Shown: one piece after another, positions 1 through 8,483 of the stretch
Layout: every line of letters begins with the position of its first letter
How positions within the stretch are numbered: the stretch's first letter is position 1
NCBI RefSeq assembly: GCF_902459615.1
Contig: NZ_CABPSA010000013.1
Coordinates: 32,076 to 96,075, forward strand
Length of the DNA: 64,000 nt
Reading direction: 5' to 3'
DNA from: Pandoraea commovens
GTDB taxonomy: Bacteria > Pseudomonadota > Gammaproteobacteria > Burkholderiales > Burkholderiaceae
Made by a program: the position numbers and the translations under genes
Notes under the pieces: generated by a model
What the model saw: only the letters and a program-made list of their open reading frames with translations
Database searches by the model: none
Told to the model about the DNA's origin: nothing

Positions 1-29
1 TCCGGGGTACCGCATACAGGACACTTCAT
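1..29 (-). CDS. Partial zinc-ribbon (zf-TFIIB-like) protein, N-terminus only
   Basis: Only the first nine codons lie in the window, reading MKCPVCGTP before running off the left edge. The ATG is preceded by a GGAG ribosome-binding site eight bases upstream on the minus strand. A Cys-x-x-Cys right after the initiator is how small zf-TFIIB zinc-ribbon proteins of beta-proteobacteria start, with a second Cys pair expected about 20 residues later. That second pair is outside the window, so the family call is inference from the start alone. Confidence 0.45.
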
Positions 30-152
30 CGTTTCGCTCCGTTACTTAAAGGACAACGTCCTCAATGTACCGAGCGCGTTGCAACGAAAAAACCTGCATT
101 TCCATTCATCCAAGTTCGAAAAAGCCGAACATCCAAACCGTCCTCGCTAACG

Positions 153-190
153 AAAAAGCGGTGCCGATTTTCACCGGCACCGCCCTTTTT
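153..190. terminator. Bidirectional rho-independent terminator
   Basis: A perfect 9-bp stem (158-166 with 175-183) closes an 8-base loop. It is flanked by five A on the left (153-157) and five T on the right (186-190), so it has a U-tract in both directions. On the minus strand it follows the TerC-family gene and separates it from the zinc-ribbon gene. Confidence 0.85.
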
Positions 191-211
191 CACCTTTTGG
201 TGACGTGTTGA

Positions 212-982
212 TTAGTGCAGCACGCGCGCCTTCTGCGCGTCACGTCGCGCCTTGGCACGACGTGTCATCATGTTCAGCCCTTCGACGAAGGCCGAGAACG
301 CCATGGCTGCGTAGATATAACCCTTCGGGATGTGCGACCCGAAGCCCTCGGCGATCAGCGTCATGCCGATCACCAGCAGGAAGCCCAGCGCCAGCATGAC
401 CACCGTCGGATTCGCCGCGATGAAGCGCGAGAGCGGACCGGCCATGAACAACATCGCCGTCACTGCTGCGATCACAGCGATGAACATGATCGGGATGTGC
501 TCGGTCATGCCCACTGCCGTCACGATGCTGTCGATGGAGAACACGAGGTCCAGCACCAGAATCTGCATGACGGCCGCGCGTGCGGTGATCGTCGCCAACG
601 TACCCGAAGCGTCGCCGTTCGCTTCGTCTTCGGTTCCCGTCGCCACGTGGTGATGCATCTCCTTCGTCGCCTTCCACACGAGGAAGAGGCCACCGGCGAT
701 CAGGATCAGGTCACGCCACGAGAAGCCGTGGTCGAACAGTTCGAAGAGCGGTGTCGTCAGTTTGGCAATCCAGGCCACCGTGCCGAGCAACGCCAGCCGC
801 ATGACCAGCGCCAATGCGATACCCATGCGCTGCGTGCGTGCGCGCATCGCCAAAGGCAATTTGTTCGTCAGGATCGAGATGAAGATCAGGTTGTCGATGC
901 CGAGCACGACCTCCATGACCACCAGCGTGACAAGCGCCGCCCATACCGCCGGGTCGGCCGCCAAAGCAAGTAGATAGTCCAT
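212..982 (-). CDS. TerC-family integral membrane protein
   Basis: A 256-residue TerC/YoaE-type membrane protein. The family hallmark is visible near the N-terminus as [15 protein letters not shown] and again mid-protein as [19 protein letters not shown], two repeats each carrying a conserved Asp within a hydrophobic helix. About seven hydrophobic segments are apparent. A soluble His-rich stretch ([14 protein letters not shown]) separates the halves and could bind metal. TerC relatives are linked to tellurite resistance and to manganese export coupled to secretion; the substrate of this protein cannot be read from sequence. The length is typical for the short TerC form without CBS domains. The ribosome-binding site is weak. 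The gene is monocistronic and ends at a strong terminator. Confidence 0.88.
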   Translation of the reverse strand: MDYLLALAADPAVWAALVTLVVMEVVLGIDNLIFISILTNKLPLAMRARTQRMGIALALVMRLALLGTVAWIAKLTTPLFELFDHGFSWRDLILIAGGLFLVWKATKEMHHHVATGTEDEANGDASGTLATITARAAVMQILVLDLVFSIDSIVTAVGMTEHIPIMFIAVIAAVTAMLFMAGPLSRFIAANPTVVMLALGFLLVIGMTLIAEGFGSHIPKGYIYAAMAFSAFVEGLNMMTRRAKARRDAQKARVLH

Positions 983-1166
983 ATGTGCGCCAGAGTTTCC
1001 GTATGGTTATCGGGACAACCGCTGCCGTCCGGCACCGATCATCCCCTTTCGTCTCCCGCACACAACGTAGGGCGCGGGCTCAGGACAGCATCATCGTCGA
1101 ACTCACGCTTCGCAAAAACCAGCTATATACTGCACTTTAGTTCGGTTTTTCCGAAGTCTTATCTCT

Positions 1167-2141
1167 ATGTTGAACTACCGCCATCTTTACTACTTCTGGG
1201 TGGTCGTCAAGGAAGGCGGCTTTGCCAGAGCCGCCGAGCGCCTCGACATGGCCGTCCAGACTATCAGCGCGCAGGTCCGTGAGCTGGAAAAGTCGCTGGG
1301 GCACCAGTTACTCAAACCGGCCGGGCGCGGCGTCGCCATGACCGAGCCGGGACAGGCCGCTTTCCGACGTGCCGAGGAAATCTTCCGCCTCGGCCAGTCG
1401 ATTCCCGACGAAGTCCGCGAAGCCGCGAGCGGCCGCGTGGCGCGCCTTGCGGTCGGTCTCGCCGACGGCATCTCGAAGCTTGCCGCCCACGCCATTCTCG
1501 CACCGGTGCTCGACACGCCATCGCTGCGACTCGTATGCCACGAAGGCGAGCACGAACAGTTGCTCGCCGAACTCGCCCTGCACAAGCTCGATCTGGTGCT
1601 CGCCAGCCAGCCCGCACCGTACAACCCGACCTTGCGGCTCGTGAGCGAGCGGCTGGTGGAGTCGCCTGTCGACTGGTACGGACCGGCGTCGCTCGTGCGC
1701 AACGTCTCGCGCGATACGTTCGCGCAATGCCTCGCAACCCTGCCCGTATTATTGCCCACGGGACACTCAGCCCTGCGCGCCCGCCTCGACCAGTGGTTCG
1801 AGACGCAGAGCATTCGTCCGAACATTGTCGGCGAGTTTGAAGACAGTGCGTTGATGGCCGTGTTCGCCACGCGCGGCATGGGTGTCTTCCCTCTGAGCAA
1901 GGCCGGGGCTGGCGACGTCTCGCTGCTGCGCGGACTGCGCTGGCTGGGCCGTCCGGACGACGTCCACGAGGACATTCACGCGATTCGCTCGCGACGCGGC
2001 GAAGGCCACCCGCTCGTCACCCGCATCATCGAAGGCATGCGTGACACCACGACCGGGGTAACGTCCGGTTCTGATATAAGAAGGGCTGACGCGCCATTCG
2101 AGCCGTCGTCATCTGTGAGGAAACCTCATGTCGAGTCGTAG
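1167..2141 (+). CDS. nhaR: LysR-family transcriptional activator NhaR
   Basis: A 324-residue LysR-type regulator. The N-terminus NYRHLYYFWVVVKEGG, followed by the winged helix-turn-helix to about residue 60, matches NhaR, the Na+-responsive activator of sodium/proton antiporter genes. Later NhaR-like blocks include the HELLxELxxHKLDLVL region and the GEFEDSALMAVFATRGMGVFP segment of the effector domain. The C-terminus runs roughly 30 residues past E. coli NhaR. There is no good Shine-Dalgarno sequence, but a 15-bp inverted repeat (TTCGG-TTTTT-CCGAA, 1141-1155) lies just before the start and may be an autoregulatory site. Its last 14 bases overlap the next gene, an AI-2E/UPF0118 transporter, so the two are probably co-transcribed. 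The divergent neighbour is the TerC-family gene. Confidence 0.85.
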   Translation: MLNYRHLYYFWVVVKEGGFARAAERLDMAVQTISAQVRELEKSLGHQLLKPAGRGVAMTEPGQAAFRRAEEIFRLGQSIPDEVREAASGRVARLAVGLADGISKLAAHAILAPVLDTPSLRLVCHEGEHEQLLAELALHKLDLVLASQPAPYNPTLRLVSERLVESPVDWYGPASLVRNVSRDTFAQCLATLPVLLPTGHSALRARLDQWFETQSIRPNIVGEFEDSALMAVFATRGMGVFPLSKAGAGDVSLLRGLRWLGRPDDVHEDIHAIRSRRGEGHPLVTRIIEGMRDTTTGVTSGSDIRRADAPFEPSSSVRKPHVES

Positions 2142-3198
2142 CGACCAGCGCAAGTTCTTCCACCTCATGCTGTTCGTCGTGACGATCGTGTTCGGGTGGA
2201 TTCTGTTCCCGCTGTTCGGCGCGGTGTTCTGGGGGACGATTCTCGCCGTGCTGTTCCAGCCGGTGCAGCGCCGCATTCTGGTCCGTATGCGCGGACGTCC
2301 CAATCTCGCCGCCCTCACCACGCTCGCGCTGATTCTGCTCATCGTGATTCTGCCGCTCACGCTCGTCGTGGGCATGCTGACGCAGGAAATCAGCACGGCG
2401 CTCGTGCGCTTTCGCACCGATCTGCCGCAACTGACGGTCTCCTTCCAGCAATTGCTAGACCGCCTGCCCGCCAGCGTTCACCGGATCATGGATCTGGCCG
2501 GTGTGCAGGACGTCAACGCCATTCAGCAGAAGCTGGGCGACGGGGCCGCACAGATCGGCCGTCTGGTCGCGGTGTACCTCGTGAGCATCGGGCAGAACAC
2601 CGCGCAGTTGCTGGTGAGCTTCGGCGTGATGCTCTATTTGCTTTTCTTTCTGCTGCGCGACGGGACGGCACTCGGCGCGATGGTGCGCCGCGCTCTGCCG
2701 CTTGATGAGCGTCACAAGGGTCAACTAATCCGGCAATTCACCACCGTGGTCCGCGCGACAGTCAAGGGCAACATCGCCGTGGCCGTGGCGCAGGGCGTGC
2801 TCGGCGGCTTCATCTTCGCCGTGCTCGGGATTCAGGGCTATGTGCTGGCGGCCGTGGTGATGGCCTTTCTGTCGCTGTTACCCGCTGTGGGTGCCGCCGT
2901 GGTGTGGGTGCCCGTGGGCATCTGGCTGCTGCTCGCCGGGCAAGTTTGGAAGGCGGTGATCCTGTTCGCGTTCTGCGGCACCATCGTCAGTCTGGTCGAC
3001 AACGTGCTGCGACCGATCCTCGTGGGCAAGGACACCAAGCTGCCCGACTGGGTGGTGCTGATCTCCACCCTCGGGGGCATGTCGCTCTTCGGCCTGACGG
3101 GCTTTGTGATCGGGCCGCTCATCGCTGCGCTGTTCATCGCGAGCTGGAATATCTACACGCGTCTGCGCGACGACGATGAGGCGGCCGATGCAGGCTGA
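2128..3198 (+). CDS. AI-2E family (UPF0118/PerM-type) transporter
   Basis: A 356-residue membrane protein of the AI-2E exporter superfamily. It shows an N-terminal pair of helices, a soluble amphipathic stretch around residues 90-160, then about six more helices. The C-terminal part carries the family motif region with LPAVGAAVVWVPVGIW and the final block DNVLRPILVGK, LPDWVVLISTLGGMSLFGLTGFVIGP. A GAGGAA ribosome-binding site precedes the ATG, which lies inside the end of nhaR. Members of this family have been described as autoinducer-2 exporters and, in halophiles, as Na+(Li+)/H+ antiporters. The overlap with nhaR favours the second role here, but that is inference. Confidence 0.88.
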   Translation: MSSRSDQRKFFHLMLFVVTIVFGWILFPLFGAVFWGTILAVLFQPVQRRILVRMRGRPNLAALTTLALILLIVILPLTLVVGMLTQEISTALVRFRTDLPQLTVSFQQLLDRLPASVHRIMDLAGVQDVNAIQQKLGDGAAQIGRLVAVYLVSIGQNTAQLLVSFGVMLYLLFFLLRDGTALGAMVRRALPLDERHKGQLIRQFTTVVRATVKGNIAVAVAQGVLGGFIFAVLGIQGYVLAAVVMAFLSLLPAVGAAVVWVPVGIWLLLAGQVWKAVILFAFCGTIVSLVDNVLRPILVGKDTKLPDWVVLISTLGGMSLFGLTGFVIGPLIAALFIASWNIYTRLRDDDEAADAG

Positions 3199-3215
3199 TA
3201 GGGATCAGCACTGCA

Positions 3216-4778
3216 TTACTGCTGCAAGATGCCTTCGACGTCCGTAGCGACTTGCGCCATCAGGCTGTCCCAGTCCCCGCGGGCTGGCTGCCGATACAAC
3301 GAGACCGACGGATACCAGTCGCTGTCGCGTCGTGTCAGTTGCCAGCGCCAGTCCGGCGTGTAGTTCAGCAGCACCCACACCGGCTTGCCCAGTGCACCGG
3401 CCAGATGCACCACCGCCGTATCGGCGGCGATCACCAGATCCATTTGCGCAATGACGGCCGCCGTCTCCGCGAAGTCGCTGAGCTTCGCGCCGATGTCATG
3501 CACGTTGCCGTGCGCGCTTCGGTAGCTCGCGAGTTCGGCATGCTCCTCGTCCGTGGCGTCGACCTGCAACGAGTAGAACTGCGCGTTCGCGGTAAACAGC
3601 GGTGCCCAGTGCTTAAGCGCGATGTCCCGATGCGGCGGGAACGGACGCGTGCGCCACACGAAACCAACACGAAGCGTGCCTTCCGGCTTCGCGCCGAGGG
3701 CGGAGCGCCAGACCATTTCGCGTCCGGCACTGGAACGTAGATACGGCGAGTGCACCGCCACGTCTCCCGCGACTTTGAGCAGATGCGGCAGGCTGAGCAG
3801 CGGCAATTGCCAGTCGAACGACGGCACCGGCATGTGCTCGCCGAGCACCGTCACGCCGCGCGCGAAGCCGCCCAGCAGCGTGACCAGCGGCGCCTGCACC
3901 GAGAGCACCACCGTCGCGCCCATCGCCACCAGGCGCGGCACGAAACGCACGAACTGCAACGTGTCGCCGAAGCCCGGTTCGCTATAGACGAACACCGTCT
4001 TGCCCGCGAGTGGCGCTTTGCCGTCCCACAAACGATCGTTGAAACGCCGCTTCTGGCCACCGTCCTGCCAGCGCCATTCGTAGTCGTGCCAGCCGTGCTC
4101 GAAGTCGCCCAGCAGCAAATTGGTCTGCGCCCGGTTGGTCCGCGCGCCCGCGTGATCCGGCGACAGCTTGACCGCATCGCGCAGGCATTGGAGCGCATCG
4201 GCGAAGGCATGCTGCTCGCGCAACGCCACGCCCAGGTTCACCAGCGGATCGGGCTGCTGCGGCGCGATGGCGTTGGCGAGCCGATACGCGGCGATCTCTT
4301 CGTCGAAGCGACCCAGCGCACCGAGCGCACGGCCCCGGTTGAAATGGGCCTGCCACAGCGCGGGCGCTTTGGCCGAGGTGCGCTCGAACCAGGCGAGTGC
4401 ACGCGCGTTATCGCCCGCCTGCGCCCACGTCAGACCGACCGTATGCATCGTGCCGATGACGTCGGGCGATTGCTGCACCGTCGCTTCGAACAGTGCTTCG
4501 GCGCGCATCGGACGCCCGGCTTGCAGGCTGGCCATCGCGGCATCGAACGTCGCCTGCGCCCCCGGGCGAGGCACGAGCGTGAGCAGACGGTCGAAGGCAT
4601 CGGCCGCGCCCTCGAAAGCGCTCGTGCGCAACGAGACATACGCGAGCCCTTCGAGCGCGGGAAGAAATTCGGGGGATTGTTTCAGAACTTGTCGTAACTC
4701 GGCGATCGCCTCGTCGAGCCGGCCGGCGGCACTGAGTTGTCGTGCACGCTCGCAACGCGCGTCTAATGGCGTCGTCAT
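3216..4778 (-). CDS. Tetratricopeptide-repeat protein with C-terminal glycosyltransferase-like domain
   Basis: A 520-residue protein with two parts. Residues about 1-235 form consecutive TPR units, with recurring patterns such as GRLDEAIAELRQVLKQSPEF and NLGVALREQHAFADALQCL. Residues about 260-520 look like a GT-B glycosyltransferase-type domain of the heptosyltransferase (GT9) kind, with VFVYSEPGFGDTLQFVRFVPRL near its start and DLVIAADTAVVHLAGALGKPVWVLL near its end. The ATG at 4778 was chosen because AAGGA lies eight bases upstream; the longer reading frame lacks such a site. TPR-GT proteins are often linked to protein or cell-surface glycosylation, but no acceptor is suggested here. It converges on the AI-2E gene with 17 bases between. 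Confidence 0.8.
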   Translation of the reverse strand: MTTPLDARCERARQLSAAGRLDEAIAELRQVLKQSPEFLPALEGLAYVSLRTSAFEGAADAFDRLLTLVPRPGAQATFDAAMASLQAGRPMRAEALFEATVQQSPDVIGTMHTVGLTWAQAGDNARALAWFERTSAKAPALWQAHFNRGRALGALGRFDEEIAAYRLANAIAPQQPDPLVNLGVALREQHAFADALQCLRDAVKLSPDHAGARTNRAQTNLLLGDFEHGWHDYEWRWQDGGQKRRFNDRLWDGKAPLAGKTVFVYSEPGFGDTLQFVRFVPRLVAMGATVVLSVQAPLVTLLGGFARGVTVLGEHMPVPSFDWQLPLLSLPHLLKVAGDVAVHSPYLRSSAGREMVWRSALGAKPEGTLRVGFVWRTRPFPPHRDIALKHWAPLFTANAQFYSLQVDATDEEHAELASYRSAHGNVHDIGAKLSDFAETAAVIAQMDLVIAADTAVVHLAGALGKPVWVLLNYTPDWRWQLTRRDSDWYPSVSLYRQPARGDWDSLMAQVATDVEGILQQ

Positions 4779-5313
4779 GCGGCGCATCCTTGCTTGTCTT
4801 GGAATGGGAGGGAGACGGGCCGGCAAGCCATACGAACACCGCAAGCGGGGAAACCGCCCGCAGCGACTGGCGCCGTGGCCCGAGCAAGCGGTGCACACTA
4901 CACGACCGCACGGCACGAAGCAAGCCGCGGGGATTGGTCTGCGCAACCTCTCATAAGTTCACAACTTAAACGTAACCAATTGTCGCGATCTCCCTTATGC
5001 GACCAAGGTCCGGGCCAGTGCATACACCGTTGCGCCAAACGCCTTCGAAAGCGCATTTCTTTAAAGCACAACAGTGCCGCTTCAAATCGGTATCGACTGA
5101 CGAAACCCAGGCTTCCCGCAGTGCAGCATAAAAACCACAGTCGCCCATCGGCGAACGGGTTTGCCAACGTATGACACCCGCTTTAACATCTTTTTACGGG
5201 GCAATCTGGTAGCATCCGCTGCCGTCCCTGCACACGCGCAACGTCGCTGCCGTGCTGCACTACGACGCTTCAGCCCTGTTGTTCGTCCGAACCCTCATCC
5301 AAACGAGGTCCCG
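4779..5313. other. Divergent intergenic region between TPR protein and ABC transporter
   Basis: This 535-base gap holds no convincing gene. Two structures stand out. A 15-bp inverted repeat TAAGTT-CAC-AACTTA lies at 4954-4968, and a well-spaced promoter-like sequence at 5161-5189 points toward the ABC operon. The remainder is moderately A+T-rich compared with flanking genes, as expected of a regulatory region. Confidence 0.5.
5161..5189 (+). promoter_or_regulatory. Candidate sigma70 promoter of the ABC permease/ATPase operon
   Basis: TTGCCA at 5161-5166 and TAACAT at 5184-5189 are separated by exactly 17 bases. This places a transcription start about 115-120 bases before the permease ATG at 5314. 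Confidence 0.5.
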
Positions 5314-7053
5314 ATGACGCGCGTAGCCCGTCCGTTCATCCCCGCCACCGCGCGACGCCTGCTGCCCAACCGCTGGGATTTCATCGCTTTCCCGATCATC
5401 ATCGGCTTTCTGATGGTCAGTTCTTCGGGCATTCGACAAACCTGGGCCCCGCTGGCCGATCTGCATACCGAAGTCATCTCGCTGGACCCGGCCAATCTGC
5501 CTGAGTACGCGTTACGCACTACCTTGCGTATGCTCGCGGCAATGGTGGCGTCACTGATCTTCACACTGGTATATGGCACGCTCGCGGCCAAGAGCCGCCG
5601 CGCGGAAAAGTTGCTGGTACCGATGCTCGACATTCTTCAGTCGGTGCCGGTGCTGGGCTACATCTCATTTACCGTCACTTTCTTCCTCGCCCTGTTCCCG
5701 GGACGCGTACTCGGCGCCGAATGCGCCGCCATCTTCGCGATCTTCACGAGTCAGGCGTGGAACATGACGTTCTCGTTCTACCAGTCGATGCGCACCCAGC
5801 CACGCGATCTGTCCGAAGTCGCGGTCAATCTGCGTCTCTCGCCGTGGCAGCGCTTCTGGAAGCTCGACGTCCCGTACTCCATGCCGGGCCTCATCTGGAA
5901 CATGATGATGAGCATGTCGGGCGGATGGTTCTTCGTAGTGGCGTCCGAAGCGATCACCGTGGGCGACAAGACGGTCACGCTGCCGGGCATCGGCGCGTAT
6001 CTCGCCACGGCCATCCTTCAGCGCGATCTGGGTGCGGTGGGCTGGGTGATTCTGGCGATGGTCGTCGTCATCGTCATTTACGACCAGTTCCTGTTCCGCC
6101 CGATGGTCGCGTGGTCGGACAAATTCCGTCTGGAAGACACGGTCTCGCAGGCCGCGCCCGAATCGTGGGTGCTGAACGTCATTCAACGCACGCGCGCCAT
6201 TCAGTTGCTGCTGCGTCCGCTGGGCAAGCTGCTGCGCACCATCGCCCGCATGCGTATGCCGATCTCGCTGCCCGCCGCGATCCACTCCGAGTCGAAGTCA
6301 CCGCTCTCGCGCGTGATCGACTGGCTGTGGGCGGCCCTGCTCGTGGTGCTCGGTGTGTTCGCCGCGTGGAAGATCGTCACGTTCGTGCTGAGCGAAGTCG
6401 GCGGACCTGAGATTCTGCGCGTGTTCGGTCTCGGCCTGATCACGCTGGTGCGGGTGATCGTGCTCATTGCGATTGCGTCGGTGGTGTGGGTACCGCTGGG
6501 GGTGCTGATCGGGCTGCGTCCGAAGCTCGCCGAGCGCATTCAGCCGCTCGCCCAGTTCCTCGCAGCCTTCCCGGCCAACTTGCTGTTCCCGATCTTCGTG
6601 GTGCTGATCGTCCACTTCCATCTGAATGCGGACATCTGGCTCTCGCCGCTGATCGTGCTGGGCACGCAGTGGTACATCCTGTTCAACGTCATCGCCGGGG
6701 CGACCGCTTTCCCGAACGACTTCAAGGAAGCCGCCACCAACTTCCGCATTCGCGGCTGGCAGTGGTGGCGTCAGGTCATGTTGCCGGGCATCTTCCCCTA
6801 TTACGTAACGGGGGCGATCACGGCGTCGGGCGGCGCGTGGAACGCGTCCATCGTCTCGGAATACGTGCAGTGGGGCGACGACAAGGTCGCCGCGCACGGT
6901 CTGGGGGCCTACATCGCACAAACGACGGCCGCCGGCGACTATCCGCGCATTCTGCTCGGCATCGCGGTCATGGCGCTGTTCGTCGTGCTGTTCAACCGTT
7001 TGCTGTGGCGCCCCATGTACGCCATCGCTGAAAACAAGCTTCGTCTGAATTGA
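5314..7053 (+). CDS. ABC transporter permease with two fused NitT/TauT-type permease domains
   Basis: A 579-residue inner-membrane protein made of two binding-protein-dependent permease units in tandem. Each unit has its own cytoplasmic EAA loop: EVAVNLRLSPWQRFWKLDVP in the first half and EAATNFRIRGWQWWRQVMLP in the second. Both halves resemble the nitrate/sulfonate/bicarbonate (NitT/TauT) permease class, and the fusion would supply the whole membrane channel in one chain. The ATG at 5314 has GAGG upstream; the frame runs further 5' without a plausible start signal. The ATPase gene follows after ten bases. No periplasmic binding protein lies nearby, so the substrate, perhaps an anion, is unknown. 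Confidence 0.85.
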   Translation: MTRVARPFIPATARRLLPNRWDFIAFPIIIGFLMVSSSGIRQTWAPLADLHTEVISLDPANLPEYALRTTLRMLAAMVASLIFTLVYGTLAAKSRRAEKLLVPMLDILQSVPVLGYISFTVTFFLALFPGRVLGAECAAIFAIFTSQAWNMTFSFYQSMRTQPRDLSEVAVNLRLSPWQRFWKLDVPYSMPGLIWNMMMSMSGGWFFVVASEAITVGDKTVTLPGIGAYLATAILQRDLGAVGWVILAMVVVIVIYDQFLFRPMVAWSDKFRLEDTVSQAAPESWVLNVIQRTRAIQLLLRPLGKLLRTIARMRMPISLPAAIHSESKSPLSRVIDWLWAALLVVLGVFAAWKIVTFVLSEVGGPEILRVFGLGLITLVRVIVLIAIASVVWVPLGVLIGLRPKLAERIQPLAQFLAAFPANLLFPIFVVLIVHFHLNADIWLSPLIVLGTQWYILFNVIAGATAFPNDFKEAATNFRIRGWQWWRQVMLPGIFPYYVTGAITASGGAWNASIVSEYVQWGDDKVAAHGLGAYIAQTTAAGDYPRILLGIAVMALFVVLFNRLLWRPMYAIAENKLRLN

Positions 7054-7063
7054 AGGGACCGTG

Positions 7064-8380
7064 ATGCCGAACGATACTCAAACGATGACCGGAAAAGAGA
7101 TCTTCTCGCTCGCCAACGTCAGTCGCGGCTTCCGCAAGGGCAGCGACGAGCGTCAGGTCCTCGACGGCGTGAACCTGCAACTGCACGAAGGCGAGATCGT
7201 CGGCCTGCTGGGCCGCTCCGGCTCGGGCAAATCGACGCTGCTGCGCATCATCGCCGGTCTGATTCAGCCCAGCTCGGGTGACATCCGCTACATGGGCGAG
7301 CCGCTCGAAGGCCCGCCCGAAGGCGTGGCGATGGTGTTCCAGACCTTCGCGCTGTTCCCGTGGCTCACCGTGCTGCAAAACGTGGAAGCCGGACTGGAAG
7401 CCCTCGGCGTCGAGCCGAAGGAACGCCGTAAGCGTGCGCTCGCCGCCATCGACCTGATCGGTCTGGACGGCTTCGAGAACGCCTATCCGCGCGAACTCTC
7501 CGGCGGTATGCGTCAGCGCGTGGGCTTCGCCCGTGCGCTGGTGGTCAACCCCACGCTGCTGCTCATGGACGAGCCGTTTTCCGCACTCGACGTGCTGACG
7601 GCCGAAACGCTGCGTACCGACCTGCTCGATTTGTGGAGCCAGCGTCAGTTGCCGATCAAGTCGATCCTGATCGTCACGCACAACATCGAGGAAGCCGTGT
7701 TCATGTGCGATCGCATTCTGGTGCTGTCGTCGAATCCGGGCCGCGTGGTTGCCGAGATCAAGGTGCCGTTCCCGCACCGCCGCAACCGTCTCGATCCCGC
7801 CTTCCGCAAGATGGTGGACGACATCTACGCGCTGATGACCTCGCGTCGTAACGCTCACACCACGCAAAAGATGCCGCTGGAACTCTCCAGCCCGCTGCAC
7901 GAAGTATCGACCAACCTGATGGCCGGTCTGCTCGAAGCGCTGGCGGTGCCGCCGTACAACGGACGTGCCGACTTGCCCGATATTGCGCAGACGCTGCTGC
8001 TGGAGGTCGACGATCTCTTCCCCGTCGCCGAAATTCTCGATCAGTTGGGCTTCGCCGAACTCAAGGAAGGCGACATTCTGCTCACGGCGGCAGGCAAGCG
8101 ATTCGTGGACGTCAGCACGCAGGAGCGCAAGGTGTTGTTCGCCGAGCACCTGCTGCGCCACGTGCCGCTCGCCGCGAAGATTCGTGCTGTGTTGCAGGAG
8201 CGTCGCGGACAGCGCGCACCGCGCGTGCGTTTCGAACAGGAGCTGGAAGATTCGATGTCGGACGATCTCGCACAGGAAACGCTCGACACCGCGATCAACT
8301 GGGGTCGTTACGCCGAGATCTTCTCGTACAACGACCACACGGAAACGTTCAGTCTTGAGGACGTGGAAGGCGCGACCTGA
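7064..8380 (+). CDS. ABC transporter ATPase with C-terminal AAA-associated domain
   Basis: A 438-residue protein. Residues about 10-235 form an ABC ATPase of the nitrate/sulfonate class: Walker A GRSGSGKSTLL, Q-loop MVFQTFALFPWLTV, signature LSGGMRQRVGFARAL, Walker B LLLMDEPFSALD and an H-loop in IVTHNIEEA. Residues about 285-430 form an extra C-terminal region that looks like the AAA-associated domain (PF09821 type) found in a subset of these ATPases; its role is unknown and could be regulatory. A GTG codon at 7061 is in frame, but the ATG at 7064 has better spacing to AAGGGA. The gene follows the fused permease and ends before a strong hairpin terminator. Confidence 0.87.
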   Translation: MPNDTQTMTGKEIFSLANVSRGFRKGSDERQVLDGVNLQLHEGEIVGLLGRSGSGKSTLLRIIAGLIQPSSGDIRYMGEPLEGPPEGVAMVFQTFALFPWLTVLQNVEAGLEALGVEPKERRKRALAAIDLIGLDGFENAYPRELSGGMRQRVGFARALVVNPTLLLMDEPFSALDVLTAETLRTDLLDLWSQRQLPIKSILIVTHNIEEAVFMCDRILVLSSNPGRVVAEIKVPFPHRRNRLDPAFRKMVDDIYALMTSRRNAHTTQKMPLELSSPLHEVSTNLMAGLLEALAVPPYNGRADLPDIAQTLLLEVDDLFPVAEILDQLGFAELKEGDILLTAAGKRFVDVSTQERKVLFAEHLLRHVPLAAKIRAVLQERRGQRAPRVRFEQELEDSMSDDLAQETLDTAINWGRYAEIFSYNDHTETFSLEDVEGAT

Positions 8381-8409
8381 GCGCCGTCTGCTGAATCCGA
8401 AGCGGACAA

Positions 8410-8451
8410 AACAACGCCGCGCGAGTCGATCGACCGCGCGGCGTTGTTGTT
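8410..8451. terminator. Rho-independent terminator between ABC operon and outer-membrane protein gene
   Basis: A perfect 14-bp stem (8410-8423 with 8435-8448) has an 11-base loop. On the plus strand it is followed by G-TTT, and on the minus strand the flank reads GTTTT-like. It lies between two convergent genes and probably serves both. Confidence 0.75.
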
Positions 8452-8483
8452 TCTGCTGTCGCTTTCGTGACCGCCCGTTCGGC

